DNA of 64,000 nt from a virus: IMG/VR virus record IMGVR_UViG_3300042402_002641, positions 216,020 through 280,019 of that record. The stretch is one strand, 5' to 3'. A program made the position numbers and the translations under genes. Positions 41,055 through 49,363 of the stretch are shown one piece after another (the first letter of the stretch is position 1; the number at the start of each line of letters is the position of its first letter). The notes under the pieces were generated by a model. It was not told the origin of the DNA. It saw nothing but the letters and a program-made list of their open reading frames with translations, and did no database searches.

Positions 41055-42593
41055 TTATACAATTACACTTTCTTCCAAAGCACGTAGTTCATCATCATCG
41101 GGATTTGAGAAATCTATCTCATCAGTTTTCTTACCATCTTCAAATGTCAAGATGTTTGGTACAGCATAGGCCACTGGGCCACCCTGCAGTCGGGCACCTT
41201 CTAGACTGGTCAAGAATCTCGAAGCAGTTTCGATCATGTCAAACGCTTCTTGTTTGGTAGACTTAGAGAACAGTTCTTTTACAAAGTTACTGAAGTATAG
41301 TATCTTGTTAGGCACCCATTCGCTGTAGTCTTTTTCTTTCTTGCCTTCAATACCCCACATACGCCAATCTGGATCAAACTTAGCACACTCAATATCCATT
41401 AAGTTGTTGGCACGTTGCACAGCACGAATATGACATTCAACATTATGACCCATCATCAATGCATAGGCAAATGAATCCCATGATGTCTTGCCTTCTTTCT
41501 TGATCTTGTTCAACATGCCTGGTGCGTAATGGCATATATCTGCGATCGTAAGTCTTCGACCAAAATCGCTTTCGAAAGGAAAAGGTATATCGTGCCGTCC
41601 GGAAAGATTCTTAGTGTCCGGGGCTTTATCCATGATAACACTGAATCGTTTATTGGAATGTTGGGCATTAGTATATACCAATCCGTGAGCTGTTGCGATG
41701 AAAGGTGATGCGCAGTCAAAGGAAATAGTGAAGTTTTCATTTATTTTTTTGATCTCCCGTTGGATCAGTGTGAGATAACAGGCCCAGTCTAGTTGAGCTG
41801 TACCTAAGAAGTGCATCCAGTCCTTGCCTTCTAACATACCTTCAAACTTTAATGTGATCAGTCTGCGTAAGGTAATAGGCATCTTGCACATGTTAGCGCC
41901 ACCCATAGCCCAGCCTTCTGCTTCCTTACCAGCATACTTGCCTTTGGGATCTGAAAACTCTTTGACACCTTCGTACCAACGTTCAGCTGTGTCCCAGTCG
42001 CTGCCTTGTAGTACGTTTAACCACTTGGTCTGACCTAGACGATTCTGTAAAAAGTAGTCGTTGTTAAATTTGGTCTTTTCTAGGCAGTCTTCAAACGTCT
42101 TTAGACCAGTCTTAGGTGAATGAATATGATCACAGGCCCATGTAGGAACGTCAAGCATCATGGACCAATCTGCAGTAACTTCTAGCCATTCCAGTATCTT
42201 TTGACGAGTCTTGTTGGCTTCTGCACCTTCAAAATTTAACCAATCGAACTTGAGTACACCTTTACCAATCTGGTATCCACCAGAGTCGCCTAGGATCATA
42301 GTTTTCGATCGATCACGGTCCTGTATCATGGATTCCTGTACGAGACTCTTGTTGAGATCCAGTTGTGCGTGACCTGCTGAATATAGACCATACTTGTAAT
42401 AGAAATAGCCCTGTTCGGGATTTAGAAAGTTCATGCCTTCAATGCCGCGATCAAACTCTTTAGGAATTCGATCTTTAGGAATAAATTCTTCTACTCTCTG
42501 CTTGGCTATGTATGTGGAATAAAAACTGCTGATAGCAGGCAAATATACCGCATAGTCTTTTTGTAGGGGTGTTAGGTCAATTGGTTGTTTCAT
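41055..42593 (-). CDS. dpdA: DpdA-like DNA transglycosylase for 7-deazaguanine insertion
   Basis: The 512-residue protein has the tRNA-guanine transglycosylase signatures in phage DpdA form. D103-S-G-G-Y-Q is the base-binding Asp motif (ILGDSGGYQIG). NVLQGSDW near 193, WAMGGANMC near 228 and SFD293CASPF near 291 follow, with D293 at the position of the catalytic nucleophile. MMLDVPTWACD near 145 fits the barrel. DpdA exchanges guanine in DNA for a 7-deazaguanine derivative and helps phage DNA resist restriction. The supply genes FolE, a QueD-fold protein and QueE lie nearby. QueC is not seen in this window, so the base inserted may be the carboxy form unless QueC is elsewhere. Confidence 0.82.
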   Translation of the reverse strand: MKQPIDLTPLQKDYAVYLPAISSFYSTYIAKQRVEEFIPKDRIPKEFDRGIEGMNFLNPEQGYFYYKYGLYSAGHAQLDLNKSLVQESMIQDRDRSKTMILGDSGGYQIGKGVLKFDWLNFEGAEANKTRQKILEWLEVTADWSMMLDVPTWACDHIHSPKTGLKTFEDCLEKTKFNNDYFLQNRLGQTKWLNVLQGSDWDTAERWYEGVKEFSDPKGKYAGKEAEGWAMGGANMCKMPITLRRLITLKFEGMLEGKDWMHFLGTAQLDWACYLTLIQREIKKINENFTISFDCASPFIATAHGLVYTNAQHSNKRFSVIMDKAPDTKNLSGRHDIPFPFESDFGRRLTIADICHYAPGMLNKIKKEGKTSWDSFAYALMMGHNVECHIRAVQRANNLMDIECAKFDPDWRMWGIEGKKEKDYSEWVPNKILYFSNFVKELFSKSTKQEAFDMIETASRFLTSLEGARLQGGPVAYAVPNILTFEDGKKTDEIDFSNPDDDELRALEESVIV

Positions 42594-42942
42594 ATTCTCT
42601 CGATAGGTGTGCTATTATTGTTAGTTGGTCTTGTGCCTCTTTTACATTTTCTAGCGCAATGCGAACTGCTTCATTTTTCATAGCTTTTTCTAAAATCTCA
42701 ATCTCTTGGCGTTGTTTACTTTTTGCCCAAGACAATAAATTTTGTGTTTCTTGATCTAGTCCTACAGTGGCATAACTGGTAGTTAGGTTCATCCACGTAC
42801 TACCATCAAATACCTGCATGTCTGATCCCCATACACGGACCATACCTTGCATTGGATTGGTAATATTCATATTAATATATGGCACACTGGTGTTACCACC
42901 AGATACTGTTAGTCCGCTAACACCCTGTAGACCTTTAATCAT
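42577..42942 (-). CDS. T4-like conserved virion-type protein
   Basis: This 121-residue protein begins MIKGLQGVSGLTVSGGNTSVPY, then GMVRVWGSDMQVFDGSTW, a beta-hairpin pattern also seen at the start of phage structural proteins, and ends with a long charged helix. It overlaps the dpdA start by 17 bases and lies just after the clamp gene. Similar proteins sit near gp43/gp45 in marine T4-like phages. Function is unknown. Confidence 0.55.
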   Translation of the reverse strand: MIKGLQGVSGLTVSGGNTSVPYINMNITNPMQGMVRVWGSDMQVFDGSTWMNLTTSYATVGLDQETQNLLSWAKSKQRQEIEILEKAMKNEAVRIALENVKEAQDQLTIIAHLSREYETTN

Positions 42943-42944
42943 AT

Positions 42945-43682
42945 TTAGGCAGCTTGTGCAGGAACAATATATTTGTAAGTGGCTAATCCACTGTCGAGTG
43001 TGATCTGAATAGCACCTTCATTGCTCAGAGACATCTTGGTGTTATTAACATCAGCGATCTTAAGGATACTTAAGATTGGAAGCACTGGCCAAGTCCAACC
43101 ACGATCCAGTTTACCTGCTACGTTCTGTGCAAAAATAAACTCACCACCGTGTGTGCTTGCATCACCAAAGATAAACTTGAGATTACCGCCGTCTGTCTTG
43201 GCCAAGAATGTTGGATGCTCGTTGTTAGCACCTGCCTGGAAGTTGAAACGCTGTACCGCGGCCACGCTAGGTTCCAGTTCCACATCCCACTTGACACCAC
43301 GGAACTTGACAGTTTTCATCTTTTCGTTGATGATTTCTGCATTCATAAAACGATAATCGTTTTTAAAATCGCTGTCTTTGTTTTCAAAGTGAATGCCTAC
43401 AGGAATAACGTCACCGTTGCGTTCTGCAGTAGTGATTGAAATCTTTGCATCATCCTTGTATTCTGCCCCGTCTAACAGATACTTTAGTTTGTTGAGCTGC
43501 GGCATACCAAACACACCCAACATGTCTGGATAAGGGTTAACAGTTTCTGCTTCCATGATCACTGAACGGTCATCAGCCATTGAGTTGATTGTGGTTTTTT
43601 CTTCTGTGCCTGTGACCTTGACCGTGGTCAAGAAGCCTAGGTTCTGTGTGTGGCTTACGATGTCTTGTAGTATATCTTTCAT
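42945..43682 (-). CDS. 45: Sliding clamp (gp45-like DNA polymerase processivity factor)
   Basis: The 245-residue protein has length (T4 gp45 is 228) and position (next to gp43) expected for the clamp. It contains two related beta-rich halves; the C-terminal half has EFIFAQNVAGKL, WTWPVLPILSILK and a last strand LATYKYIVPAQ, a PCNA-like ending. A sigma-70 promoter and a GGAG ribosome-binding site precede it. The clamp encircles DNA and tethers the polymerase; T4 gp45 also activates late transcription, which would connect it to the late promoters seen here. Sequence identity to gp45 is low, so the call relies partly on context. Confidence 0.7.
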   Translation of the reverse strand: MKDILQDIVSHTQNLGFLTTVKVTGTEEKTTINSMADDRSVIMEAETVNPYPDMLGVFGMPQLNKLKYLLDGAEYKDDAKISITTAERNGDVIPVGIHFENKDSDFKNDYRFMNAEIINEKMKTVKFRGVKWDVELEPSVAAVQRFNFQAGANNEHPTFLAKTDGGNLKFIFGDASTHGGEFIFAQNVAGKLDRGWTWPVLPILSILKIADVNNTKMSLSNEGAIQITLDSGLATYKYIVPAQAA

Positions 43683-43707
43683 TTAGAGATTCTCCATGTA
43701 TATTAAG

Positions 43708-43736
43708 ATTATATTTAGATCTTGAGAAAAAATCAA
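43708..43736 (-). promoter_or_regulatory. Sigma-70 promoter of the clamp gene
   Basis: TTGATT, 17-base spacer, TATAAT on the minus strand. The leader to the ATG at 43682 is about 20 bases and contains GGAG, so this gene would be translated conventionally. Confidence 0.7.
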
Positions 43737-43744
43737 CCTAGAAA

Positions 43745-46408
43745 TCACTCAAAATCAAACAGTTTGCTGAATGTGTTATCCGACCTTGTTGAACTGATGT
43801 CCCATTCCAAAACACCAATAAGGTTTTCTAGCTTTTCGTCAATGACAGTGGTTTCCATTTCGCCATCGTCGAAAGGCAGATCTTTGAACCATTGCGGCAG
43901 TCTCAGTTCATCCACAGGATATGCCACTGAGGTATAGCCCATAGGATTGTCTTTGACCTTGCAGACAATGACTTTAGCACCATCTACGATGTTCATAGAA
44001 TATTTGTCATCCATCATTCGCTTAAGAGTGTTCCAGTTTAGACTAGCTCGAACATGACCGGGCATGTTGGTTTTGCCGGCTTTCTTTTCTTTGTCACGAT
44101 AGTCAGTGATGTTATTGGCACGTTTAGGTGAACCTTTTTCCCAGCCTGGCCGTGTCTTGAATTCTGTGCGAAAGTTAGTGATGTATTCCAACACTGATTC
44201 CTTAGTCTCGCCGTTTAGCACTCGGGTCAGTACCGCACTCAAGAAGTCTTGGATAACAACCGGGGTATCTGACCGCTTGAGGTCAAGCCCCATGGCTTTG
44301 ATTTTGCCTGGACCGTCGACATCAGCACGTTTGCCTTCTTTGTCGTAGTAGAGAACTGCGTATCGTTTTTTGGTGATAAACAGTCCTTTGCTTGCAACAA
44401 TCTCGCGACCTGCTTTGATGACGTCCCCTCGAGTCTTTGGACAGTGGAAGGCGTCCTGCATGAATTTGACAAATGTTCCATTGACTGTTTCTCCTATGGT
44501 ATCGTAAAGTTCAACCACTGATTCTCTGTTCCAGGGAATCAGTCCTTTCTCAATGTCTTTCTTCAGCGTAGAATACGCAGAGAAATAACAAGAGTCTGTG
44601 TCACCGTAGATAATAGCACGACCAACATGATCTGCTTCTCCGGTAATGATTTCATTGACTTTTGACGCCATATGGCGAGCAATAGCTCTGCCAGTGAGTG
44701 TAGTCGATTGACCGATTCTGTTATCAAAGAATCTGCAGCCTGGATTTAAGATAGCACCATACAGGCTGTTCAAGTTAATCTTCTTAACCAGCTGTCGCTT
44801 GTCCCAGTATTCTTCTTCGATCTTGTTGCCAGCGGCAATACATTCTTTGAGTTTGGCCTGCATTTCTTTGCGTTCTGCATACCAACGTTTCAGCAGTCCG
44901 GGAATGATACCTTCTTTCTCATAGGTAAAGATAGTGCCGTTGGCGCTCAGCATCCAAGGTTGATTTGATTCAAAAATTAAATCGTAGATCTGTGCTGCGC
45001 TTAAAGTATCAGATCCACCATCTTCCCAGTCAATGGTGATTTCACGCCCTACCTTTCTTTCAAGTACGTCAGTGTATTCGATACTGCCAAACATTCCTTC
45101 CCAGGCTGAGGCAAAGGATTTATTTTTAGCCATTTGACCGTCGATATATTCCTTGGTGCCATCTTGGCGCAGTTGTCCCACGATGGTTTCCGGTCCCATG
45201 TTCAGCGCACGAATCGCACTAGGATACAGTGAATTAATATCTAGTGAGCCAATCCATTCGTGTATGCCCTTCTTGGGATAGGCCACATAAGCACCTGCAG
45301 CCTGTGTATCTATGCCATCACGATTCACACGATTAGGAACGATCATACCACGCTTGTGTGCTTCGTTGATGATGGCCTGTTCTGTAACCGCCACGGCACC
45401 CATAGTGGTAGCCAACAGCACTGTGCATTCGTGCGCCAGTGTGTTAGCCAGAGCCAAGAATTTTAATTTCTTGTCTAACTTGTCCAGTAGAGCAGTGTCT
45501 TGCCTGTTGTATTCTATGAATCTACGGAAGTCATTGTTGTACAATTGGTCTAAGGTGCCTTCATAGACAGTCTTGTTTTCCCCAATTTCCATTTCACCAA
45601 TGGCATCCAGTCGATAGGTATGTCGTTCTTCATAGGTATATTTGCGATACAGTTCAAGACTGTCGAGGTGTACACGACCGATGAAGTCATAGGTCACGGC
45701 AGTTTTGCCATACTTTTCGTATTCTCGCTTTTTAGGAAACTGATTCCACAGACAGAAACGGCGTGTGTCCTCTTTGCTTAGGACCTTGGTCACACGATTC
45801 ACTGTATAGGGAATATCAAAACCTTCTGAGTTCCAACCGCTGAGAACATCAACATCTTGTATGATATCTAAAAATGTGTCCAGCATTTCTGATTCAGTTT
45901 CGAACAGCATAGTATTGGGGATGTCTTCGATCTGACGCTTGGCTTCGGCCATGCTGAGTGTTTTAGGAGGGATGGCCAAACATATCATGGTCTCCATCCA
46001 TTGTAGATACACAGCAATAGCGGTGATAGGCATGAATGCATCTTCTGGTGATGCATAACCGCGTTCTGGATCAAAGTCTACTTCGATGTCGAAGAATGCT
46101 ACATTAAGTTTAGGAGCGTCGGTGTTAAGATAATGATCTTCGAGGCAACGATATATGGGATTGATATCGCTTTCGTAGAGTTTTTTGTTGCTGTGTATGG
46201 CTAGTTCTTTGCGATGTTCTTTGACATTTTTTGAACTAACACGGCTTAATGGTTCGCCTTTGATTGATTGGAACTTGCCGCGGGGATCGATGTAATAAAA
46301 AACATGCCTAGCTGGATATTCTTTGAAATGTCTCTGACCTTTGTCATCGCGTTCAACCACACGGATGATATCATTGTCGCGATCATAGAAAGCGTCTACG
46401 TAACTCAT
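43745..46408 (-). CDS. 43: Family B DNA polymerase (T4 gp43-like)
   Basis: The 887-residue protein has all hallmarks of a replicative family B polymerase. Exonuclease motif I is F106-D107-I-E109, exonuclease motif II lies near VLSGWNSEGFD (188-198), and exonuclease III is near YNRQDTALLD (300-309). Polymerase motif A is SLD390-I-N-S-L-Y-P-S, motif B is KINLNSLYGA near 545, and motif C is YGDTDSCYF near 608. It copies the phage genome with proofreading. Length matches gp43 (898). It starts at the ATG at 46408 with TAGGAG about 7 bases before. Confidence 0.95.
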   Translation of the reverse strand: MSYVDAFYDRDNDIIRVVERDDKGQRHFKEYPARHVFYYIDPRGKFQSIKGEPLSRVSSKNVKEHRKELAIHSNKKLYESDINPIYRCLEDHYLNTDAPKLNVAFFDIEVDFDPERGYASPEDAFMPITAIAVYLQWMETMICLAIPPKTLSMAEAKRQIEDIPNTMLFETESEMLDTFLDIIQDVDVLSGWNSEGFDIPYTVNRVTKVLSKEDTRRFCLWNQFPKKREYEKYGKTAVTYDFIGRVHLDSLELYRKYTYEERHTYRLDAIGEMEIGENKTVYEGTLDQLYNNDFRRFIEYNRQDTALLDKLDKKLKFLALANTLAHECTVLLATTMGAVAVTEQAIINEAHKRGMIVPNRVNRDGIDTQAAGAYVAYPKKGIHEWIGSLDINSLYPSAIRALNMGPETIVGQLRQDGTKEYIDGQMAKNKSFASAWEGMFGSIEYTDVLERKVGREITIDWEDGGSDTLSAAQIYDLIFESNQPWMLSANGTIFTYEKEGIIPGLLKRWYAERKEMQAKLKECIAAGNKIEEEYWDKRQLVKKINLNSLYGAILNPGCRFFDNRIGQSTTLTGRAIARHMASKVNEIITGEADHVGRAIIYGDTDSCYFSAYSTLKKDIEKGLIPWNRESVVELYDTIGETVNGTFVKFMQDAFHCPKTRGDVIKAGREIVASKGLFITKKRYAVLYYDKEGKRADVDGPGKIKAMGLDLKRSDTPVVIQDFLSAVLTRVLNGETKESVLEYITNFRTEFKTRPGWEKGSPKRANNITDYRDKEKKAGKTNMPGHVRASLNWNTLKRMMDDKYSMNIVDGAKVIVCKVKDNPMGYTSVAYPVDELRLPQWFKDLPFDDGEMETTVIDEKLENLIGVLEWDISSTRSDNTFSKLFDFE

Positions 46409-46483
46409 TTATTCTCCTATGCAATTTTTAGGCTTGCAAATACCAATGTGCGGTTTATGGCCACGCCTACCATCTACTTTTAT

Positions 46484-46774
46484 TTAACTACTTAGCATCC
46501 TTACTAGGCCAACGCTGTCAATACTGACTAGCAAGAGGTAGTTAGCCAACATGCCAAACGATTTCCTAGTATAAGCAGCCCAAGCATACATGGCACAACC
46601 AGAAATCCATATAGGATAAAGAGCCAGTAAAGGCGGAGTGGGGACGGTGACTGCCATAGTGATCGCACAGCCAATACTAATAGCCCAAGCAAGCAGCTCA
46701 ACACCAAAGCGAAACTTATTAGACTTCCAATCATCATGTATCCAATCGAATGTAGGTTTTAATAAATCATTCAT
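46484..46774 (-). CDS. Small three-to-four-segment membrane protein
   Basis: This 96-residue protein has a charged N-terminus (MNDLLKPTFDWIHDDWKSNKF) and hydrophobic segments near residues 25-42, 46-62 and 72-92. It is likely an inner-membrane protein. A perfect consensus sigma-70 promoter ends 6 bases before its ATG and there is no ribosome-binding site, so the transcript may be leaderless. Its role is unknown; similar small membrane proteins occur beside gp43 in marine T4-like phages. Confidence 0.65.
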   Translation of the reverse strand: MNDLLKPTFDWIHDDWKSNKFRFGVELLAWAISIGCAITMAVTVPTPPLLALYPIWISGCAMYAWAAYTRKSFGMLANYLLLVSIDSVGLVRMLSS

Positions 46775-46780
46775 GCATTA

Positions 46781-46809
46781 ATTATACTATTATTGTTTGA
46801 CATTGTCAA
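46781..46809 (-). promoter_or_regulatory. Consensus sigma-70 promoter
   Basis: TTGACA, 17-base spacer, TATAAT, all consensus. The -35 box is inside a short palindrome TTTGACAATGTCAAA. The -10 box is 6 bases from the ATG at 46774. Confidence 0.8.
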
Positions 46810-46818
46810 ATTTTAATA

Positions 46819-47922
46819 TCATTTTATCAATCTAGATAGTTCTGGAAACACTTCGGCCCAGTTTAATCTACGTCTATAGTCTATGGCATCGAGTGCGTCA
46901 ATCCAGTTGAAGTTGTCACCATTTGTACTCGTTTGAATAAACCGTCTAAGACGTTCAAACTGAGGACCCATGGGTATAATTTCTAGCATGGCCGCTTTAA
47001 CATCGGCAGATACTGTGTCAAATGATAACTTCCCTATTGTTAGTTCTGGAGCTAGTATATAGGTAGTATTATCCTGTCTAAGCCCATTGAACCAATCAAC
47101 TAGCTTAGAAAACTCTAGGGCATTATGTACGCCGAGATTAGGGGCTATATTAATTACTAGCTGTTTATCAAATAGTTTGCCAAAGCTAGCTACATTGTTG
47201 GCTACTTCAGTCCAGTTTAATGGATAGCGTATGTATTCAAACTGTGGGCCTACAGCTTCTACACTACATATCAACATTATGCTCCTACATTCGTTCCAAA
47301 GAGCTACATCTTCCTTAGTAGGCATGATGCTACAATTGGTGTTGACCACCAGACTCAACTTATCTAACGAGCCCTGCTGCTCTTTAACTTTGGTTAGTAT
47401 CTTGTTAATATCTGTGCTTAGGAACGGCTCCCCCCCGTTGAAGTAAATCTGTGTTAACTTGCTAAAGTCCACGTTAAATTCCGGATCAGATTTACGTATT
47501 TGATTAAAACTGCGAAAGCCAACGCCTACAGTATTAAACTTTTCGTCCTCTGCGGCCCAAGCACTGCTCCAATTACTTCCACAGGTAATACATTTGGCAT
47601 TGCATAACGGAGCAACATTATAATGCATTGTTAATAACTCAACTTCATATGGATCTTCTGCCGGGTTAGCGATTCTTCTTTCTCTACTACTAGGCACACC
47701 TGCATCTTCTTTGCGCCAACAGAAGTTGCAGCTACTAGGTCTATTGCCTTTATTAAACTCTTCACGTTGGTTGGTTAGATATACATCTTTATGAAAATCA
47801 ATTACAGATATTGCTGGCCCTGTTTGGTTAACACAACAGGCGCTTATTTTAGCTTGATTATCAGGTTCGGCAGAAACATACAGTCCCTTATAAATTGCCG
47901 CACAATAGTTAGATTGAGTCAA
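46819..47922 (-). CDS. Radical SAM protein 5 (SPASM-like region before the core)
   Basis: The 367-residue protein has N-terminal C7, C29-C30, C65-x2-C68, then the core C107-x3-C111-x2-C114 (LCNAKCITC) and YFNGGEPFL near residue 165. It is the same architecture as B1/B2 in the fibre-side operon but on the other strand, 20 kb away. The start is a TTG at 47922 without a clear ribosome-binding site; no in-frame ATG exists upstream before a stop. The substrate is unknown. Its neighbours are a DUF3445-like demethylase and SpeD, which raises a link to amine or S-adenosylmethionine chemistry. Confidence 0.8.
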   Translation of the reverse strand: MTQSNYCAAIYKGLYVSAEPDNQAKISACCVNQTGPAISVIDFHKDVYLTNQREEFNKGNRPSSCNFCWRKEDAGVPSSRERRIANPAEDPYEVELLTMHYNVAPLCNAKCITCGSNWSSAWAAEDEKFNTVGVGFRSFNQIRKSDPEFNVDFSKLTQIYFNGGEPFLSTDINKILTKVKEQQGSLDKLSLVVNTNCSIMPTKEDVALWNECRSIMLICSVEAVGPQFEYIRYPLNWTEVANNVASFGKLFDKQLVINIAPNLGVHNALEFSKLVDWFNGLRQDNTTYILAPELTIGKLSFDTVSADVKAAMLEIIPMGPQFERLRRFIQTSTNGDNFNWIDALDAIDYRRRLNWAEVFPELSRLIK

Positions 47923-47936
47923 GATATGCTGAATAA

Positions 47937-48665
47937 TTAATTATTCTTTTTATTAGCTAACAAGTTTAACAGATTTTTAATTTTTGTCAAGTTTTTGTAT
48001 TCCAATATATTGTCAGTCATGCTATTAACGCTGTCTAATATTCGCTTATGGTACACGGATTTTAGAGGAACAACATCCATCTTAACAAAGAACAAACTGG
48101 TTTCGGAATCTATTTTGGCAGTGGTTTGTGTTTCAGATCTAAAATATAAATCTTCCAGGCCAACGGGGTCAATTTCTTTTTTGTTGTTAGGATGATTACT
48201 TAAATCAGGATTGGTAGTTATAGTCCAAACCCACCTGCGAAAACTCGCTTGTTCACACATTACTCTACTGATACCAGGACTGGCTTTTACCAACAGTTCA
48301 CTATCTGCTACCGGTCGATGAATATCTTCTAAAGTCATACCCAATCGTTGTGATGGGATAAAGCCGCTGGGAAAGCAAAAACAAATAGCTGTTAGTTTGC
48401 CTTGATGCATGACAGCAACATCTTCCTCCAGTCGTAGTGCTAGATCTTGGATTTGATTAGAGTATACACCGCAATATCTTGCAGCACGTTCTACGGTAGC
48501 TTCTGATCCTGCTATCTGACCAAATAAATCTGTGTTATACTTTGCTAATTCTTCTTTTTTCTTTTGTATTATGTCTAGATCAGGAGAAGAAATAAAAACA
48601 GGTCCGGTATTACGAATCATATTAGGACCTGTGGTATACGGTGTTTTTACAAAATCAATCTGCAT
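47937..48665 (-). CDS. DUF3445 / heme-dependent oxidative N-demethylase-like protein
   Basis: The 242-residue protein matches the DUF3445 pattern: ICFCFPSGFIPSQRLGMTLEDIHRPV near residue 95, CEQASFRRWVWTI near residue 137, and LYFRSETQTTAKI near 175, where the family has an R-x-E-(R/x)-Q-T-L element. The family includes subunits of heme-dependent oxidative N-demethylases that remove methyl groups from amines. A heme ligand cannot be pointed to with certainty. It lies between the radical SAM gene and speD; its start overlaps the speD end by 11 bases. Confidence 0.6.
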   Translation of the reverse strand: MQIDFVKTPYTTGPNMIRNTGPVFISSPDLDIIQKKKEELAKYNTDLFGQIAGSEATVERAARYCGVYSNQIQDLALRLEEDVAVMHQGKLTAICFCFPSGFIPSQRLGMTLEDIHRPVADSELLVKASPGISRVMCEQASFRRWVWTITTNPDLSNHPNNKKEIDPVGLEDLYFRSETQTTAKIDSETSLFFVKMDVVPLKSVYHKRILDSVNSMTDNILEYKNLTKIKNLLNLLANKKNN

Positions 48666-49014
48666 GCCTAGTCAAAAAGTTAACCCGCATTTTCTTAGGA
48701 TGAAAATATTCATTGACTACCTGTTTTGCAACTTCAAGATCAAATTCTTTACAACTGAAAATATCAAAGTAGGCTGTGCCATCTAATTCCATAAAATGAC
48801 CACTGATGTTACTAGTAGTAATTAATTGCATGAGACTATATCCCTGTTTGGGATCGCCTGGTAGAAGATATTCGATGATAGGTTCTCCGTGTGCAGTCAT
48901 ATCGATACGTGCCACTAACTCTTTTACGAACTTGTATATGTTATCACGATCTTTTACGGCAGCTATGTCACAGCCGCTGCAATCTAATAATAAATGATAT
49001 CCCCAGTAGCTCAT
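48655..49014 (-). CDS. speD: S-adenosylmethionine decarboxylase
   Basis: This 119-residue protein starts MSYWGYHLLLDCSGCD, a typical SpeD opening, and has T67-S68-N-I-S-G-H73 where family members carry (E/T)-S-H-x-S-x-H; S68 would become the pyruvoyl group after self-cleavage. C88 in DIFSCKEFD fits the catalytic Cys. SpeD makes decarboxylated S-adenosylmethionine for spermidine synthesis and is known from several marine phages. The pre-serine residue is Thr instead of the common Glu. Polyamines may help package phage DNA. It overlaps both neighbours. Confidence 0.82.
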   Translation of the reverse strand: MSYWGYHLLLDCSGCDIAAVKDRDNIYKFVKELVARIDMTAHGEPIIEYLLPGDPKQGYSLMQLITTSNISGHFMELDGTAYFDIFSCKEFDLEVAKQVVNEYFHPKKMRVNFLTRHAD

Positions 49015-49274
49015 TATTCAGGCAACCTTTTAGTGACACCCAGAATCATTTCAATCTCGTTCCATTCTTGTTCGTGGTCTTTCCAATTATCTTTGTGTGC
49101 TATGCGTATGGCCTTGTTGATGATTGAGGGTTTGATCTGTAGTTCTTCTGCGACAGCTTTAACAGTTTCTTTGAGACCTTCTTGCAGATCTTCAAGCTCA
49201 CGTAGTACATTTGAGCCTTCAGTGATTAATCTTTCTAGTTTGGCTTTTTCTTCGGGACCGTACATTTTTGTCAT
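49014..49274 (-). CDS. DsbA-like DNA-binding transcription regulator (tentative)
   Basis: The 86-residue helical protein begins MTKMYGPEEKAKLERLITEG and has AVAEELQIKPSIINKAIRIAHKDNW, a helix-turn-helix-like stretch resembling T4 DsbA, which binds DNA near late promoters. The ATG at 49274 has CTGGAG 11-15 bases upstream on a leader made from a sigma-70 promoter. It is the first gene of a short operon with speD, the DUF3445-like gene and radical SAM protein 5. Confidence 0.6.
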   Translation of the reverse strand: MTKMYGPEEKAKLERLITEGSNVLRELEDLQEGLKETVKAVAEELQIKPSIINKAIRIAHKDNWKDHEQEWNEIEMILGVTKRLPE

Positions 49275-49300
49275 GTATATTGACTCCAGTTTATGTATTA

Positions 49301-49329
49301 ATTATACAGGAATAAAAAAAGCCAGTCAA
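49301..49329 (-). promoter_or_regulatory. Sigma-70 promoter overlapping a terminator
   Basis: TTGACT, 17-base spacer, TATAAT on the minus strand. The -35 box lies in the second arm of the terminator hairpin at 49321-49341, and the U-tract of that terminator is part of the spacer. The leader to the dsbA-like ATG is ~20 bases. Confidence 0.75.
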
Positions 49330-49341
49330 TGAATGACTGGC
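49311..49341 (-). terminator. Intrinsic terminator after the virion gene block
   Basis: GCCAGTCA/TGACTGGC forms a perfect 8-bp stem with a 5-base loop, followed on the minus strand by seven Ts. It ends transcripts coming from the virion protein genes at 49364 and beyond. Confidence 0.85.
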
Positions 49342-49363
49342 TTAGGTTTACCAAACGGTTGAA

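Noticed and set aside
46409-46483. Promoter before the polymerase gene
   Set aside because: No TATAAT or TAAATA element at a credible distance; only a good ribosome-binding site.
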